Source of the DNA: CAJBNH01 sp964447285
GTDB lineage: Bacteria; Myxococcota_A; UBA9042
Assembly: GCA_964447285.1 (NCBI GenBank)
Contig: CAYURO010000005.1
Coordinates: 62,001-126,000, forward strand
DNA: 64,000 nt
Reading direction: 5' to 3'
Every line of letters starts with the position of its first letter. The stretch's first letter is position 1. The notes beneath the pieces are model-generated. The model was not told the origin of the DNA and did not search any database. It worked only from the letters and a program-made list of their open reading frames with translations. Below, piece after piece: positions 1 through 11,451 of this stretch. A program made the translations under genes and the position numbers.

Positions 1-77
1 CTGCGCCGGCCCCCGCGTCGTTTTCCGCCAGCGAACGATCATCTCCCGCGGCCCTTTCCTGCCGCGAGAGGTGACCC

Positions 78-797
78 ATGCCCTGCGCTCTCCTCCGGCA
101 CACCCTGCTGCCGTGTCTAACCGTGCTTGCATCCGCCTGTTTCTCGTTGCCGCCGTCCGCGCTGACGGGGCAGGAGGACACTGCCCAATCCCTGCAAGAC
201 GTCCTCGCGACGACGGCCGATGGTGCGGACCCGACCGCCGTGCCGGAGACGTGTCTGCCCGTGCTGACGGGTGAGCTCATCGTCAACGAGGTGCTGGTGC
301 GCCCCGGTGGTCTGGATGTTGACGGCGATGGGGTCTCGAACGGCCGTGACGAGGCGATCGAGCTCGTGCTGGACGCCTCGGCACCCGCGGCGCATCTGGA
401 GGGCGTGACGCTGGAAGTTGACGGTGTTTTAAGGGGTTCCGTTCACCTTGCGGAGTGCGTGCCGACGGGAACGCTGGTGGTTCTGGTGGGGTCGACGACC
501 CAGGCGCTGGACCTGCCGCCAGGCACCTTGGCCGTGCGCTTGGACAAGGTGCTGAAGCTGCCGGACGAGGGCGGGACGCTGGCCTTGCGCGGCGTGACGG
601 GTTCCGTGTTGGCCCAGGTCTCGTGGCCGGCAGAGAAGGACGGTCTTGGGTCCAGCCGCACCCGCACCCGCGACGGCGACCGCAACGCCGGGTTCGCCCG
701 GCACGCCGACCTGCCGCTGGCCAAGGGGCAACGCGCGTCGATCGGCTGGTGCTTGAGCGGCAAGACGCCTTGCGACTGCCTGCCTTGCGCGAAGTGA
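78..797 (+). CDS. Lipoprotein with lamin-tail-like domain
   Basis: Predicted secreted lipoprotein of 239 residues. The N-terminus is a signal peptide with lipobox LASAC (Cys at about residue 21), so the mature protein should be lipid-anchored. After a short Asp/Thr-rich linker, residues ~65-185 read as a lamin-tail-like beta-sandwich: it opens with LIVNEVLVRPGG, carries DVDGDG in the first loop and an EAIELV strand. In this domain family such modules occur on surface and extracellular proteins. The C-terminal tail ends with four closely spaced Cys residues. The ATG at 78 follows GAGAGGTGA at the usual distance. It stands alone, convergent with rpsA, and a hairpin follows the stop. The fold assignment is by motif pattern; no function is known. 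Confidence 0.72.
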   Translation: MPCALLRHTLLPCLTVLASACFSLPPSALTGQEDTAQSLQDVLATTADGADPTAVPETCLPVLTGELIVNEVLVRPGGLDVDGDGVSNGRDEAIELVLDASAPAAHLEGVTLEVDGVLRGSVHLAECVPTGTLVVLVGSTTQALDLPPGTLAVRLDKVLKLPDEGGTLALRGVTGSVLAQVSWPAEKDGLGSSRTRTRDGDRNAGFARHADLPLAKGQRASIGWCLSGKTPCDCLPCAK

Positions 798-812
798 CCG
801 GTCAAAACGGCC

Positions 813-848
813 GAGGGCCCGGCACCCCTTGCGGAGCCCCGGGCCCTC
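813..848 (+). terminator. Hairpin between convergent genes
   Basis: A perfect 10-bp stem (GAGGGCCCGG paired with CCGGGCCCTC, 16-nt loop) lies just after the lipoprotein stop. GGCC on both sides extends the stem with one bulge. There is no long T tract, so it is either a weak intrinsic terminator or a barrier between this gene and convergent rpsA. Confidence 0.5.
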
Positions 849-1005
849 AGGCCTTTCACATGGCGCTGGCGGTGGAACCTGAGCGGGCTGTGACGCAACA
901 AGTCTATCGAACCGTTTCTCCCCGCCGGCGCGAGTCCGCATCGGCGAGCTTGGCGGCCCAACAACAGCACCAAGGACTCGGCGCAACTTGTTGCGGCACA
1001 AGTCC

Positions 1006-2703
<1,698 letters not shown>

Positions 2704-2833
2704 GGTGTTCTTCTTCCTACGGTGCCTTCCGCCGCCCGCGCGTTCCTGCCGCAACATTGCGGACGTGGAGCGCGTCGGTTTGTCATGGTTTCGCGGGACC
2801 AGCGGCCGTTGCCTGGGCTGGCAAGGGTGCGAA

Positions 2834-2863
2834 AGGGTAAGGGCAAACGTGGCTTGTCGTCAA
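2834..2863 (-). promoter_or_regulatory. Candidate rpsA promoter
   Basis: On the minus strand TTGACG (2863-2858) is followed after 18 bases by TACCCT (2839-2834). It lies in the gap between mpl and rpsA. The mreB upstream region shows a very similar arrangement. The -10 match is weak. Confidence 0.4.
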
Positions 2864-2936
2864 GCGAGAACGGTGACTTGCGGGCCAATGGCTACCTCGC
2901 GAGCCCCGTTTCAGGACTGTTGTTTGGTGCGGGACG

Positions 2937-4460
2937 CTACTCGCCGAAGCGGGCGCGCAGACGGTCCAGCAGTGCGCCGTGCAACCCCTGGAAGTCGCGG
3001 CCGCTCATGGCAAGCACCACGTCACCCGGTTCGGCGGCGCCGGCCACGTAGTCGACGATATCGGCGACGGCCGGAATGAAGCGCGCCGACGTCCCCTGCG
3101 CCTCGATCGCCCGGCACACCGCGCCCGCATCCATGATCTCGTCGGGCTTGAGCTTGTCGCCTTCCTTGTGCAGCGGACTGCACAGCACCACGCGATCGGC
3201 CAACGCGAACACGTCGGGGTACACCGTCTCGAACACCTTGCGGCGCGAGGTGTTGGACTCGGCCTCGAACAACGCCCACAGCCGGTGCCCCGGGTACTGG
3301 CCGCGGATCGCCGCGATCGTCTCCTTGACCGCGGTCGGATGGTGCGCGTAGTCGTCGATGACCGAGACGCCCCCCACAACCCCCCGCAATTCCTGACGCT
3401 TGCGCACGCTCTTGAACTGCGCCAGCGCCGCGATCGCCTGCACGATCGTCACGCCCAGGTCCAACGCCAGCAACAACGCTGCCGTGGCGTTCAGCACGTT
3501 GTGGCGACCGGGCGACGGGCACAGGAACGGCCCCAGGATCGCGGTCTCCTTGGGCCACCACGGCAGGTCAGCCTGCGACCCGGCAGGGCGGTACAGACTG
3601 AAACGTGCACCATCCGGGCTCAAACCGCGCAGATCGATCGCCACATCCAGCGGCAGCCCGCCCTCGAAGCCGTAGCGCGCCACACGTCCCTGGCAGGCGT
3701 CGAGCACCGCTGTTACCCGCTCGTCCTCGCCCCACGCAACCAGCAGCCCGTCCTTCGGAAACAGCGACGCGTACAGGCGAAACGCCCGCTGCACCGCGTC
3801 GAAGTCCGGGTAGATGTCGGCGTGGTCGAACTCGACGCTGGTCAACACGCCGTGGTGCGGTCGGTAGTGCACGAATTTCGGGCGCTTGTCGTAGTACGCG
3901 GTGTCGTACTCGTCGCCCTCGATGACAAAGGGCTTGCCCTCGCCCAGGCGAAACGATGTCCCCAGGTTCAGCGGCACCCCGCCGACCAACAGCCCCGGCG
4001 ACAGGCCCGAGGCCTCGAGCAGCCACGCGAGCATGGACGTGGTGGTCGTCTTGCCGTGCGTGCCCGCGACGACGACGGGAATGCGGCCGGGGAGCATCCA
4101 CTCGCCCAGCCCTTCGGGGAACGAGCAGTACGGCAGGTGCTTCTGGCGCATCGCCTCGGCCTCGACGTTGTCGCGCTTGACGACGTTGCCGACGATCACC
4201 AAGTCGGGTCCCCAGTCCAGGTTCTTGGCGTCGTAGCCGTCCCAGAAGGGGATGCCCCAGCGCTCGAGCTGGCCGCGCATCGGGTGGAAGACGCCCGCGT
4301 CCGAGCCGCGCACTTCCATGCCGCGCGCTTGCAGCATGCCGGCGAAATTGCCCATGGCCGACCCGCCGATGCCGATCAGGTGGACCTTCTTGACCGTGGC
4401 GTAGTCGACGGGCGGGCGGGCTTCCGGGACGCGCTCGGCGGGGCCGGGGATGAAGGGCAT
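2937..4460 (-). CDS. mpl: UDP-MurNAc:tripeptide ligase Mpl
   Basis: Mur-ligase family enzyme of 507 residues that re-attaches recycled L-Ala-gamma-D-Glu-meso-DAP to UDP-MurNAc, so that peptidoglycan turnover products re-enter synthesis in the cytoplasm. Seen directly: N-terminal Rossmann motif HLIGIGGSAMGN (residues ~27-38), the Mpl-type GNVVKRDN segment (~91-98) that separates it from MurC, the ATP-binding loop AGTHGKTTTT (~132-141), and the YAHHPTAVK segment of the C-terminal domain. The ATG at 4460 has AAGGAG 8 bases upstream; the upstream in-frame extension to 4550 lacks this. It is transcribed towards rpsA. The 20-bp minisatellite begins 140 bases upstream of its start, within the likely promoter region. 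Confidence 0.93.
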   Translation of the reverse strand: MPFIPGPAERVPEARPPVDYATVKKVHLIGIGGSAMGNFAGMLQARGMEVRGSDAGVFHPMRGQLERWGIPFWDGYDAKNLDWGPDLVIVGNVVKRDNVEAEAMRQKHLPYCSFPEGLGEWMLPGRIPVVVAGTHGKTTTTSMLAWLLEASGLSPGLLVGGVPLNLGTSFRLGEGKPFVIEGDEYDTAYYDKRPKFVHYRPHHGVLTSVEFDHADIYPDFDAVQRAFRLYASLFPKDGLLVAWGEDERVTAVLDACQGRVARYGFEGGLPLDVAIDLRGLSPDGARFSLYRPAGSQADLPWWPKETAILGPFLCPSPGRHNVLNATAALLLALDLGVTIVQAIAALAQFKSVRKRQELRGVVGGVSVIDDYAHHPTAVKETIAAIRGQYPGHRLWALFEAESNTSRRKVFETVYPDVFALADRVVLCSPLHKEGDKLKPDEIMDAGAVCRAIEAQGTSARFIPAVADIVDYVAGAAEPGDVVLAMSGRDFQGLHGALLDRLRARFGE

Positions 4461-4600
4461 GGCGTGGGCTCCTTGCTGGCGGGCATGCGAGACGGCGAGG
4501 GCGGTCACGGCCGCTTGCGGGGAGCCTAGCGCGGGGTGGGGGGGTGTCAAAAAGGCGGAGGCGTAGCGGCCGGGCCTGCAGAGGGGGGCGAGGAAAGGAA

Positions 4601-4820
4601 GCGGGAGGAGACGAGGCGAAGCGGGAGGTGACGGAGCCGAGCGGGAGGTGACGGAGCTGAGCGGGAGGTGACGGAGCCGAGCGGGGGGAGACGAGGCGAT
4701 GCGGGAGGAGACGAGGCGAAGCGGGAGGAGACGAGGCGAAGCGGGAGGTGACGGGGCGAAGCGGGAGGTGACGGGGCGAAGCGGGAGGTGACGGGGCGAA
4801 GCGGGAGGTGACGGGGCGTT
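4601..4820. repeat. Eleven 20-bp tandem repeats
   Basis: Eleven head-to-tail units of exactly 20 bp, all beginning GCGGG(A/G)GG. Three unit types occur in blocks: an A type (GGAGACGAGGCGAA, four units including one variant), a B type (GGTGACGGAG(C/T)(C/T)GA, three units) and a C type (GGTGACGGGGCGAA, four units, the last changed at its end). Order is A-B-B-B-A-A-A-C-C-C-C. Purine is heavily biased to one strand. The array stops 8 bases before a REP palindrome. The period is not a multiple of three and no gene spans it. Confidence 0.95.
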
Positions 4821-4828
4821 CAGTGGAC

Positions 4829-4855
4829 GCCCCCGGACTGAAGTCCGCGGGCTAC
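4829..4855 (-). repeat. REP-like palindrome, copy 1
   Basis: Read on the minus strand this is GTAG followed by an 11-bp stem (GCCCGCGGACT / AGTCCGGGGGC, one G-G mismatch, TC loop). The GTAG tetranucleotide 5' of a hairpin is the hallmark of REP elements recognised by HUH transposases. It faces the copy downstream of the transposase gene, so the two form an inverted pair around it. A looser GC palindrome follows at about 4880-4905. Confidence 0.85.
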
Positions 4856-4961
4856 CGGTCGAGAAGTCCGCGTTGCTGACGCCGCGGACTGAGTGCCGCG
4901 CGGCAAATGTCTCGACCGAGCGACAATAGGATGCGCCGCGGTGGCGCCGTCAAGGAACCTC

Positions 4962-5375
4962 ATGAGCCACGTACATTCCTGTTTGCATGTCCATCTCGTG
5001 TGGTCGGTGAAGAACCGGGCCGGACTGTTGACCCCAGAGGTTTGGAGTCGGCTTGCCGGAGCTGTGTCGACCAAGGCGCGGTCCCTGGGGTGCCGACACG
5101 TCGTCGTGGGCGGCGTCGACGACCACATTCACGTGCTGGCAGAGCCGCCGCCCACGCTGGCGGCGGCCGAACTGGTGCGCCAAATCAAGGGGGCGTCCGT
5201 CAACATCGCACATTCGAAAGGCACCGCCTTGGTCTGGCAGCCGGGCTACGGAGCCTTCGCCGTCAGCAGGGACGACGTGGCTGACGTGGACGCCTACGTG
5301 CGAGGCCAAGCCGCACACCATGCGGCGCGAACCGTGCGCCTGGAACTGGAGCCAGTCCCAAAGGGGACTTCTTGA
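4962..5375 (+). CDS. IS200-type HUH (Y1) transposase
   Basis: Transposase of 137 residues in the IS200/IS605 and REP-associated family, which cuts and joins single-stranded DNA through a tyrosine. The HUH metal site is DHIHVL (His55, His57) and the catalytic tyrosine is probably Tyr112 in the AYVRGQAAHH segment near the C-terminus, preceded by the family's GYGAF motif. Relatives usually continue ~20 residues past this point with a helix of the LLKRHGIEYD kind; here the protein ends early, in sequence that is also found beside REP copy 3. Start ATG 4962 has AAGGA 7 bases upstream. It is bracketed by inverted REP copies (4829, 5379), which suggests it mobilises or once mobilised them. The C-terminal truncation leaves its activity uncertain. 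Confidence 0.88.
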   Translation: MSHVHSCLHVHLVWSVKNRAGLLTPEVWSRLAGAVSTKARSLGCRHVVVGGVDDHIHVLAEPPPTLAAAELVRQIKGASVNIAHSKGTALVWQPGYGAFAVSRDDVADVDAYVRGQAAHHAARTVRLELEPVPKGTS

Positions 5376-5378
5376 ACG

Positions 5379-5405
5379 GTAGCCCTCGGACTTCAGTCCG
5401 GGGGC
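5379..5405 (+). repeat. REP-like palindrome, copy 2
   Basis: GTAG followed by an 11-bp hairpin (GCCCTCGGACT / AGTCCGGGGGC with one G-T wobble, TC loop), three bases after the transposase stop. A smaller hairpin, AGTCCC / GGGACT, lies just upstream inside the transposase 3' end (about 5354-5369). Together they resemble the right end of an IS200-type element or a REP doublet. Confidence 0.88.
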
Positions 5406-5560
5406 CTCTGTCGGACGGACAATCTTGAACGACCGGAGACCCGGTAACATCTCGCGACCGTCCTCGCGACGGGGAGTCCCTGCAGTTGCACCTTCTTTCG
5501 CGACGTACCTACACTCGGCCCATTGGGGCGATCCGAAACGCGCGGCGGAGCGAAGGTGCC

Positions 5561-6199
5561 ATGGGCAACGCAAGTCGGCTCAAAGCATGGGTGCTGACAA
5601 CCGGGCTGATGCTCGCCAGCACCGCCTTTGCGGCCGAACCTGAGGAGAAGTGGCCGATCGGGTTCCAGGTGGGGATGGGCGCCGGACTGGGCACCGTGGC
5701 GGGGACCGAGTACCACAACATGCTGGCGTGGTCCGGCCGGGTCCGGTGGGGCCGCCTTCATCTCGTCGGCGGGGCACTCAGCATGCCTGGGTTGGCCGTG
5801 CCCGATTCCAGCGTCGTCGGATGGCGCGAACTCGGCGCCGGATGGGCGATGTCCGGCCCGCTGGAGCATCTCGTCGTAGGCGCGGCGTACGGCGCCATGG
5901 ACCAAGCAGGCTATCTGACGACGACGGCCGTGGACGCCCTGGTTATCCGCGTGGGTTGGGACCTTTTCGGCTGGCGACGGCTGTTCGCGGTGCCGATTGA
6001 GCTCGCAATCGCCGTGCCATTGGAGAAGGCCCGCGTGAAGTACCGGGGCCTCTCGGACCGCACGGAAGGCGAGCCGTACGACTTGTCCACAACGCTGACG
6101 CTGAGTGTGTTCTTGATAGGTGGATACGTGTGGGGGCTGCCATCGCGACCCGGTACGCAGCAGCCGGGGCCTTCGCTGCAGGAGTCCTGGCCCGAATGA
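5561..6199 (+). CDS. Exported protein, possible outer-membrane
   Basis: Predicted exported protein of 212 residues with no family I recognise. A clear signal peptide ends at AFA-AEP (residues ~20-30). The rest is Gly- and aromatic-rich with alternating hydrophobic strands (FQVGMGAGLG, GRVRWGRLHLVGG, ALVIRVGWDLFGW, TLTLSVFLIGGYVWG), which suits a small outer-membrane beta-barrel. Start ATG 5561 has GAAGGTG upstream; longer in-frame starts would hide the signal peptide. It lies inside the REP-bounded island and is followed by the DUF2442 gene. No partner gene suggests a role. Confidence 0.65.
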   Translation: MGNASRLKAWVLTTGLMLASTAFAAEPEEKWPIGFQVGMGAGLGTVAGTEYHNMLAWSGRVRWGRLHLVGGALSMPGLAVPDSSVVGWRELGAGWAMSGPLEHLVVGAAYGAMDQAGYLTTTAVDALVIRVGWDLFGWRRLFAVPIELAIAVPLEKARVKYRGLSDRTEGEPYDLSTTLTLSVFLIGGYVWGLPSRPGTQQPGPSLQESWPE

Positions 6200-6289
6200 G
6201 AACTGGATCCGCAGCACATCCATACGGATACCTGCGATGGCGCGAGCAAGAGGGCAGCGCCCATGAGGCGTGGGTCATGGAGCAGGGGC

Positions 6290-6565
6290 ATGGCTTCTTC
6301 GGCCTCTGAGTTGGACCCGCTCGCCATCCGGGCTTGGGTCGAAAGCCGCATGATCCACATTGAGTTGACCGATGGCCGGCAAGTCACGTTTCCCGCCGAC
6401 CGCTTCGTGCGGCTGAACGGTGCAACCGATACCCAGTTGTCTGGCGTGCGACTGCGGGTGGACGGCGCCACATTGAGGTGGGAAGACCTGGACGAGGATC
6501 TGACGGTCCGGGGGATCCTGGAAGGACGTTTTCAGTTGCCGCTGCCGGACTTGCGCAAGGCGTGA
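6290..6565 (+). CDS. DUF2442 family protein
   Basis: Small cytoplasmic protein of 91 residues of the DUF2442 type. Seen: the IHIELTDGR strand, FPADRFVRL, the LSGVRLRVDG segment and a C-terminal WEDLDEDLTVRGIL motif, which together define the family. DUF2442 proteins are often paired with DUF4160 proteins and are suspected toxin-antitoxin components; no DUF4160 gene is next to it here, so it is an orphan or acts with the following MntA/HepT pair (inference). Start ATG 6290 has GGAG 8 bases upstream; an in-frame ATG at 6263 is also possible. Confidence 0.8.
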   Translation: MASSASELDPLAIRAWVESRMIHIELTDGRQVTFPADRFVRLNGATDTQLSGVRLRVDGATLRWEDLDEDLTVRGILEGRFQLPLPDLRKA

Positions 6566-6630
6566 TTCGGCCGCTGTGTTGTCCGGGCACCGCGCGTGAC
6601 ACCCACCACCGCCACCGCTATCCTCGCCCC

Positions 6631-7077
6631 ATGGCACACGAACCGTCCGACGCAGACTTGCAGCCCGTTCGCGACGCCGCGGTCCAAGCGGCAGGGCGCG
6701 TGGTCGAGGCGTTGGCCGCCCGCGTCCCGGTCGACACCGCGTGGCTGTATGGTTCGGGCGCTACCGGTCGAATGCGCAAGGACAGCGACCTGGACATCGG
6801 TCTGCTCTTGCGCGGTCACGTCTCCGCCTGGGAGCTCGCGGGTCTGGCCGTGGAGTTCGCGTCCCTGGCCGGCCGACCGCTGCAGCTGGTGGATCTCGAC
6901 GCCGCCGGGCCCATCCTTGCGCGTCAGGTGCTCGCCAAGGGAGTGCTGCTGCTGGACGCCAAGCCTGCGCGCCGCCATGCTTTTCTGATGCGAACGCTGA
7001 CAGATTACGCAGACTTGAAGCACGCCCGCGCTCCGGTCGAGGCGGCGTTGCGAGCGAGGTTGCGCCGTGGTGGTTGA
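6631..7077 (+). CDS. mntA: MntA-type nucleotidyltransferase antitoxin
   Basis: Minimal nucleotidyltransferase of 148 residues, the antitoxin half of a HEPN/MNT (type VII) module. In characterised pairs this enzyme transfers AMP groups from ATP onto a tyrosine of the HEPN toxin and silences it. The catalytic signature GSX10DXD is intact (Gly41-Ser42, Asp53, Asp55), in YGSGATGR...DSDLDIGLLL. The start ATG 6631 is set by homology position; no good ribosome binding site precedes it, so translation may be weak. Its last 11 bases overlap the toxin gene, which implies coupled translation. Confidence 0.87.
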   Translation: MAHEPSDADLQPVRDAAVQAAGRVVEALAARVPVDTAWLYGSGATGRMRKDSDLDIGLLLRGHVSAWELAGLAVEFASLAGRPLQLVDLDAAGPILARQVLAKGVLLLDAKPARRHAFLMRTLTDYADLKHARAPVEAALRARLRRGG

Positions 7078-7489
7078 CGCCGACATCGTGCTGGCCAAGT
7101 GCGCGCAGATCGAGCGCGCCTTGGACCGCGTGGCGCGGATGCTGGACCTGCGCGCCGAGCGCCTGGACGACCAAATGGTCGCCGATGTCGTGGCGCTCAA
7201 CTTGCAGCGCGCGTGCCAGTCGGCCATCGATCTCGCCCACCACCTTGTCGCAGCGGGCGGACTGGGGTTGCCGGCCAAGTTGGCCGAGGCGTTCACCTTG
7301 CTGGAAGGCGGGGCCGGTCTGGACACGCGACTTGCGGCGTCGATGCGCGCGATGGTCGGGTTTCGCAACGTCGCGGTGCACGCTTACGAGGAGCTTGATC
7401 CGGCTGTGGTCGCCCGCGCGGCCACGGAAGGGGCGGCCGATCTGCGTGCGTTCGCCGCTTGGGCGGTGGCGCGGCTGCCGGAACCGTGA
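7067..7489 (+). CDS. hepT: HepT-type HEPN RNase toxin
   Basis: HEPN-domain (DUF86) protein of 140 residues, the toxin half of the module. The catalytic and target motif RX4HXY is complete: Arg100, His105, Tyr107 in the segment RNVAVHAYEEL. In studied HepT proteins Arg and His form the RNase site and the Tyr is the residue AMPylated by MntA. The protein is otherwise alpha-helical, as expected for the four-helix HEPN fold. It starts with GTG at 7067 (a second GTG follows at once) inside the end of mntA. With both catalytic motifs intact the pair is probably functional. Confidence 0.88.
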   Translation: MVVDADIVLAKCAQIERALDRVARMLDLRAERLDDQMVADVVALNLQRACQSAIDLAHHLVAAGGLGLPAKLAEAFTLLEGGAGLDTRLAASMRAMVGFRNVAVHAYEELDPAVVARAATEGAADLRAFAAWAVARLPEP

Positions 7490-7544
7490 CGTAGGGGGCT
7501 GATCGCACTGCGGCTGCGGCGCTTCCAAGCGGAAGGAGCGGCGG

Positions 7545-8117
7545 ATGAAACAGGATTCTGCGTGGGTCCCAGGAAGGAGGCCTCGCCGCCGGGGCAGACT
7601 CCTCGCCAGCGCGGTGATAGGCGCAGTGCTGTTGACTGCGCTCCCCGCCCTCGCAGCCAGCAAAGAGCACGAGTTGTCCGTGGGGTACGCCGCGGCCGAT
7701 CTCGTCATCGGGCCTGAGGTCCGCTGGCTTTACGGTCTGGGCGATCACCTGTCCGTCGGCGCCAGCGTGCACGACCGTTGGCTGGTGCCATGGGACGTTA
7801 GGGGCTGGGACGCGTGTAGTGTCGACCTGGCCCTGGCGACGCTGCCGTTCGTGCCCGTTGGGGAGCCCGGGGCATCGACTTGGACGCCTTCGGTCGGCGG
7901 AGGCATCGGTGTCGTCCTCTCTCGCAGCCTGCGTCAGGACGTTCCCTGGTGGTGGCACGCCGAGGCGCAGCTCGCCTGGCGATCCGGAGGCCGGAAGTGG
8001 GGGCTGGCTTTCCGCTACGGGCTCGAATCTGACGTGCGCGGGGAGTCAAGAGGTGCCGGGGGAATCGCCTTCCAGTGGTTTGGCGCGCCAGTCCCAACGG
8101 GACTTCTTGAACGGTAG
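7545..8117 (+). CDS. Exported protein, possible beta-barrel
   Basis: Predicted exported protein of 190 residues. The signal peptide has a run of Arg then a hydrophobic core and the cleavage site ALA-AS (residues ~37-39). The mature part alternates short hydrophobic strands with Gly/Trp turns (HELSVGYAAADLVIG, HAEAQLAWRSGG, WGLAFRYGLES) and ends near a Phe-Gln-Trp-Phe strand, all compatible with a small outer-membrane barrel. A strong AAGGAG precedes the ATG. Unusually its last residues and its stop codon are supplied by a REP repeat (8089-8143): the stop TAG is the TAG of the REP tetranucleotide. The original C-terminus may therefore have been replaced. Confidence 0.62.
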   Translation: MKQDSAWVPGRRPRRRGRLLASAVIGAVLLTALPALAASKEHELSVGYAAADLVIGPEVRWLYGLGDHLSVGASVHDRWLVPWDVRGWDACSVDLALATLPFVPVGEPGASTWTPSVGGGIGVVLSRSLRQDVPWWWHAEAQLAWRSGGRKWGLAFRYGLESDVRGESRGAGGIAFQWFGAPVPTGLLER

Positions 8118-8143
8118 CCCACGGACTTCAGTCCGGGGGCCTC
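8089..8143 (+). repeat. REP copy 3 with transposase 3'-end match
   Basis: About 55 bases nearly identical to the 3' end of the transposase gene plus its REP (5353-5408): both contain CAGTCCCAA, then GGGACTTCTTGAACGGTAG, then the hairpin ending GGGGGCCTC. The REP core is 8114-8140 (GTAG plus 11-bp stem with one A-G mismatch). A second small hairpin, AGTCCC / GGGACT, sits at 8090-8104. It lies exactly between two convergent genes and contains the stop codons of both. Confidence 0.88.
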
Positions 8144-8598
8144 ACAGACACGGTGCAGACCTCGTGCTGCTCCACTTCCTCACCAGACATTTGGGAGGTC
8201 ACGGGACCCTTCGAATCGAGTTCGCACTGGATAACGGCCGTCTCCACCGGAGCCCAGCCGCTCCAGGAGATGCCAGCAAACACGTCGGCTCCGTCCACGA
8301 TGCGCACACAAGAACTGTAGCGCCTGTCACCGAGGACGAAGTAGTACCACTCGAACGTCCGGGACCGGTCCAGGGAGAAGTGGCCCGCTGCGTCGGTTGT
8401 CGCCGCGGTGGTGGCACTCCCGGCGCAATTGTGGCGCTCGAAGGCATACACCGCCGCTCCGGCTACGGGCCGGCCCTGACGCGTCACCGTACCCGTGACC
8501 TCTGGGGTGTCTGTCTCGAAGTGAGGGACCGGAACACAGGCCGCCGAAAGCACACCCACGACGGCGGCTATCCCAACAACCGCGCGGCTGCAGGCCAT
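8128..8598 (-). CDS. Lipoprotein with carboxypeptidase-regulatory-like domain
   Basis: Predicted lipoprotein of 156 residues. Lipobox LSAAC puts the lipidated Cys at residue 21. Residues ~33-80 match a carboxypeptidase-regulatory-like (transthyretin-type) beta-sandwich: VTGTVTRQGRPVAGAAVYAF, then TDAAGHFSL. Four or more further Cys suggest disulfides. Start ATG 8598 follows the stop of the 90-residue gene by 8 bases, so it is the third gene of the AAA+ ATPase operon. Its stop TGA comes from REP copy 3, so its final residues VRPPD are repeat-encoded. Its function is unknown. Confidence 0.72.
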   Translation of the reverse strand: MACSRAVVGIAAVVGVLSAACVPVPHFETDTPEVTGTVTRQGRPVAGAAVYAFERHNCAGSATTAATTDAAGHFSLDRSRTFEWYYFVLGDRRYSSCVRIVDGADVFAGISWSGWAPVETAVIQCELDSKGPVTSQMSGEEVEQHEVCTVSVRPPD

Positions 8599-8606
8599 CA
8601 CCGCCC

Positions 8607-8879
8607 CTACCCCTTCAACGCCGCCTTCATGCGCGCCAAAAGCGGCGAAGCCTCGTCGTCCAGCCCGTAGCTGCGACCCGCCTCCTTGAACGCCACGGTC
8701 CCGGCCGTCGCCTCCAACCCATACTTGCCGAAAGCCTTTTCTTGAATCGCCATCGGCAGCGCGATCATCTTGCCCACGTCGCCTGCCGCCTTGGCCGCCG
8801 CCATGTTGGCCTTGAAGGTCGGGTCCTCGAAGCCCTCGACGATGGTCTGGAGGATGTCGAGAAACGTTGCCTTGTCCAT
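8607..8879 (-). CDS. Small helical protein, AAA+ partner
   Basis: Protein of 90 residues that I cannot assign to a family. It is predicted all-helical, has no signal or membrane segment, and looks cytoplasmic. Readable segments are FLDILQTIVEGFEDP, a central GKMIALPMAIQ stretch and a C-terminal SPLLARMKAALKG. Its ribosome binding site AGAGGAG overlaps the stop of the AAA+ gene and the ATG is 3 bases past that stop, so the two are translationally coupled and may act together (inference). It could be an adaptor or substrate of the ATPase. Confidence 0.7.
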   Translation of the reverse strand: MDKATFLDILQTIVEGFEDPTFKANMAAAKAAGDVGKMIALPMAIQEKAFGKYGLEATAGTVAFKEAGRSYGLDDEASPLLARMKAALKG

Positions 8880-8882
8880 GGG

Positions 8883-11270
<2,388 letters not shown>

Positions 11271-11451
11271 GGCGCGCGAGGTTAGCGCAATCCGGGGCCT
11301 TTGTCTCTCGCGTTGACCCTCCGGCCAGTGGGCGGTATCGTGCCGTCGCCGTCCACGAAGAGGTTTCTCCTCCGCCCGATGTCGCCGGACAGCTCCGGCT
11401 CACCCGTCCAGGGCCAGCGACGGCCGCACCTTCCCCCGAAGAGGTTTCACC

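Noticed and set aside
4601..4820. Possible CRISPR array
   Set aside because: Units of 20 bp are directly abutting with no spacers, and no cas genes are near. It is a minisatellite.
4880..4905. Fourth REP copy
   Set aside because: GCCGCGGACTGAGTGCCGCGCGGC is only a loose palindrome and lacks the GTAG tetranucleotide and the AGTCCGGGGGC arm.
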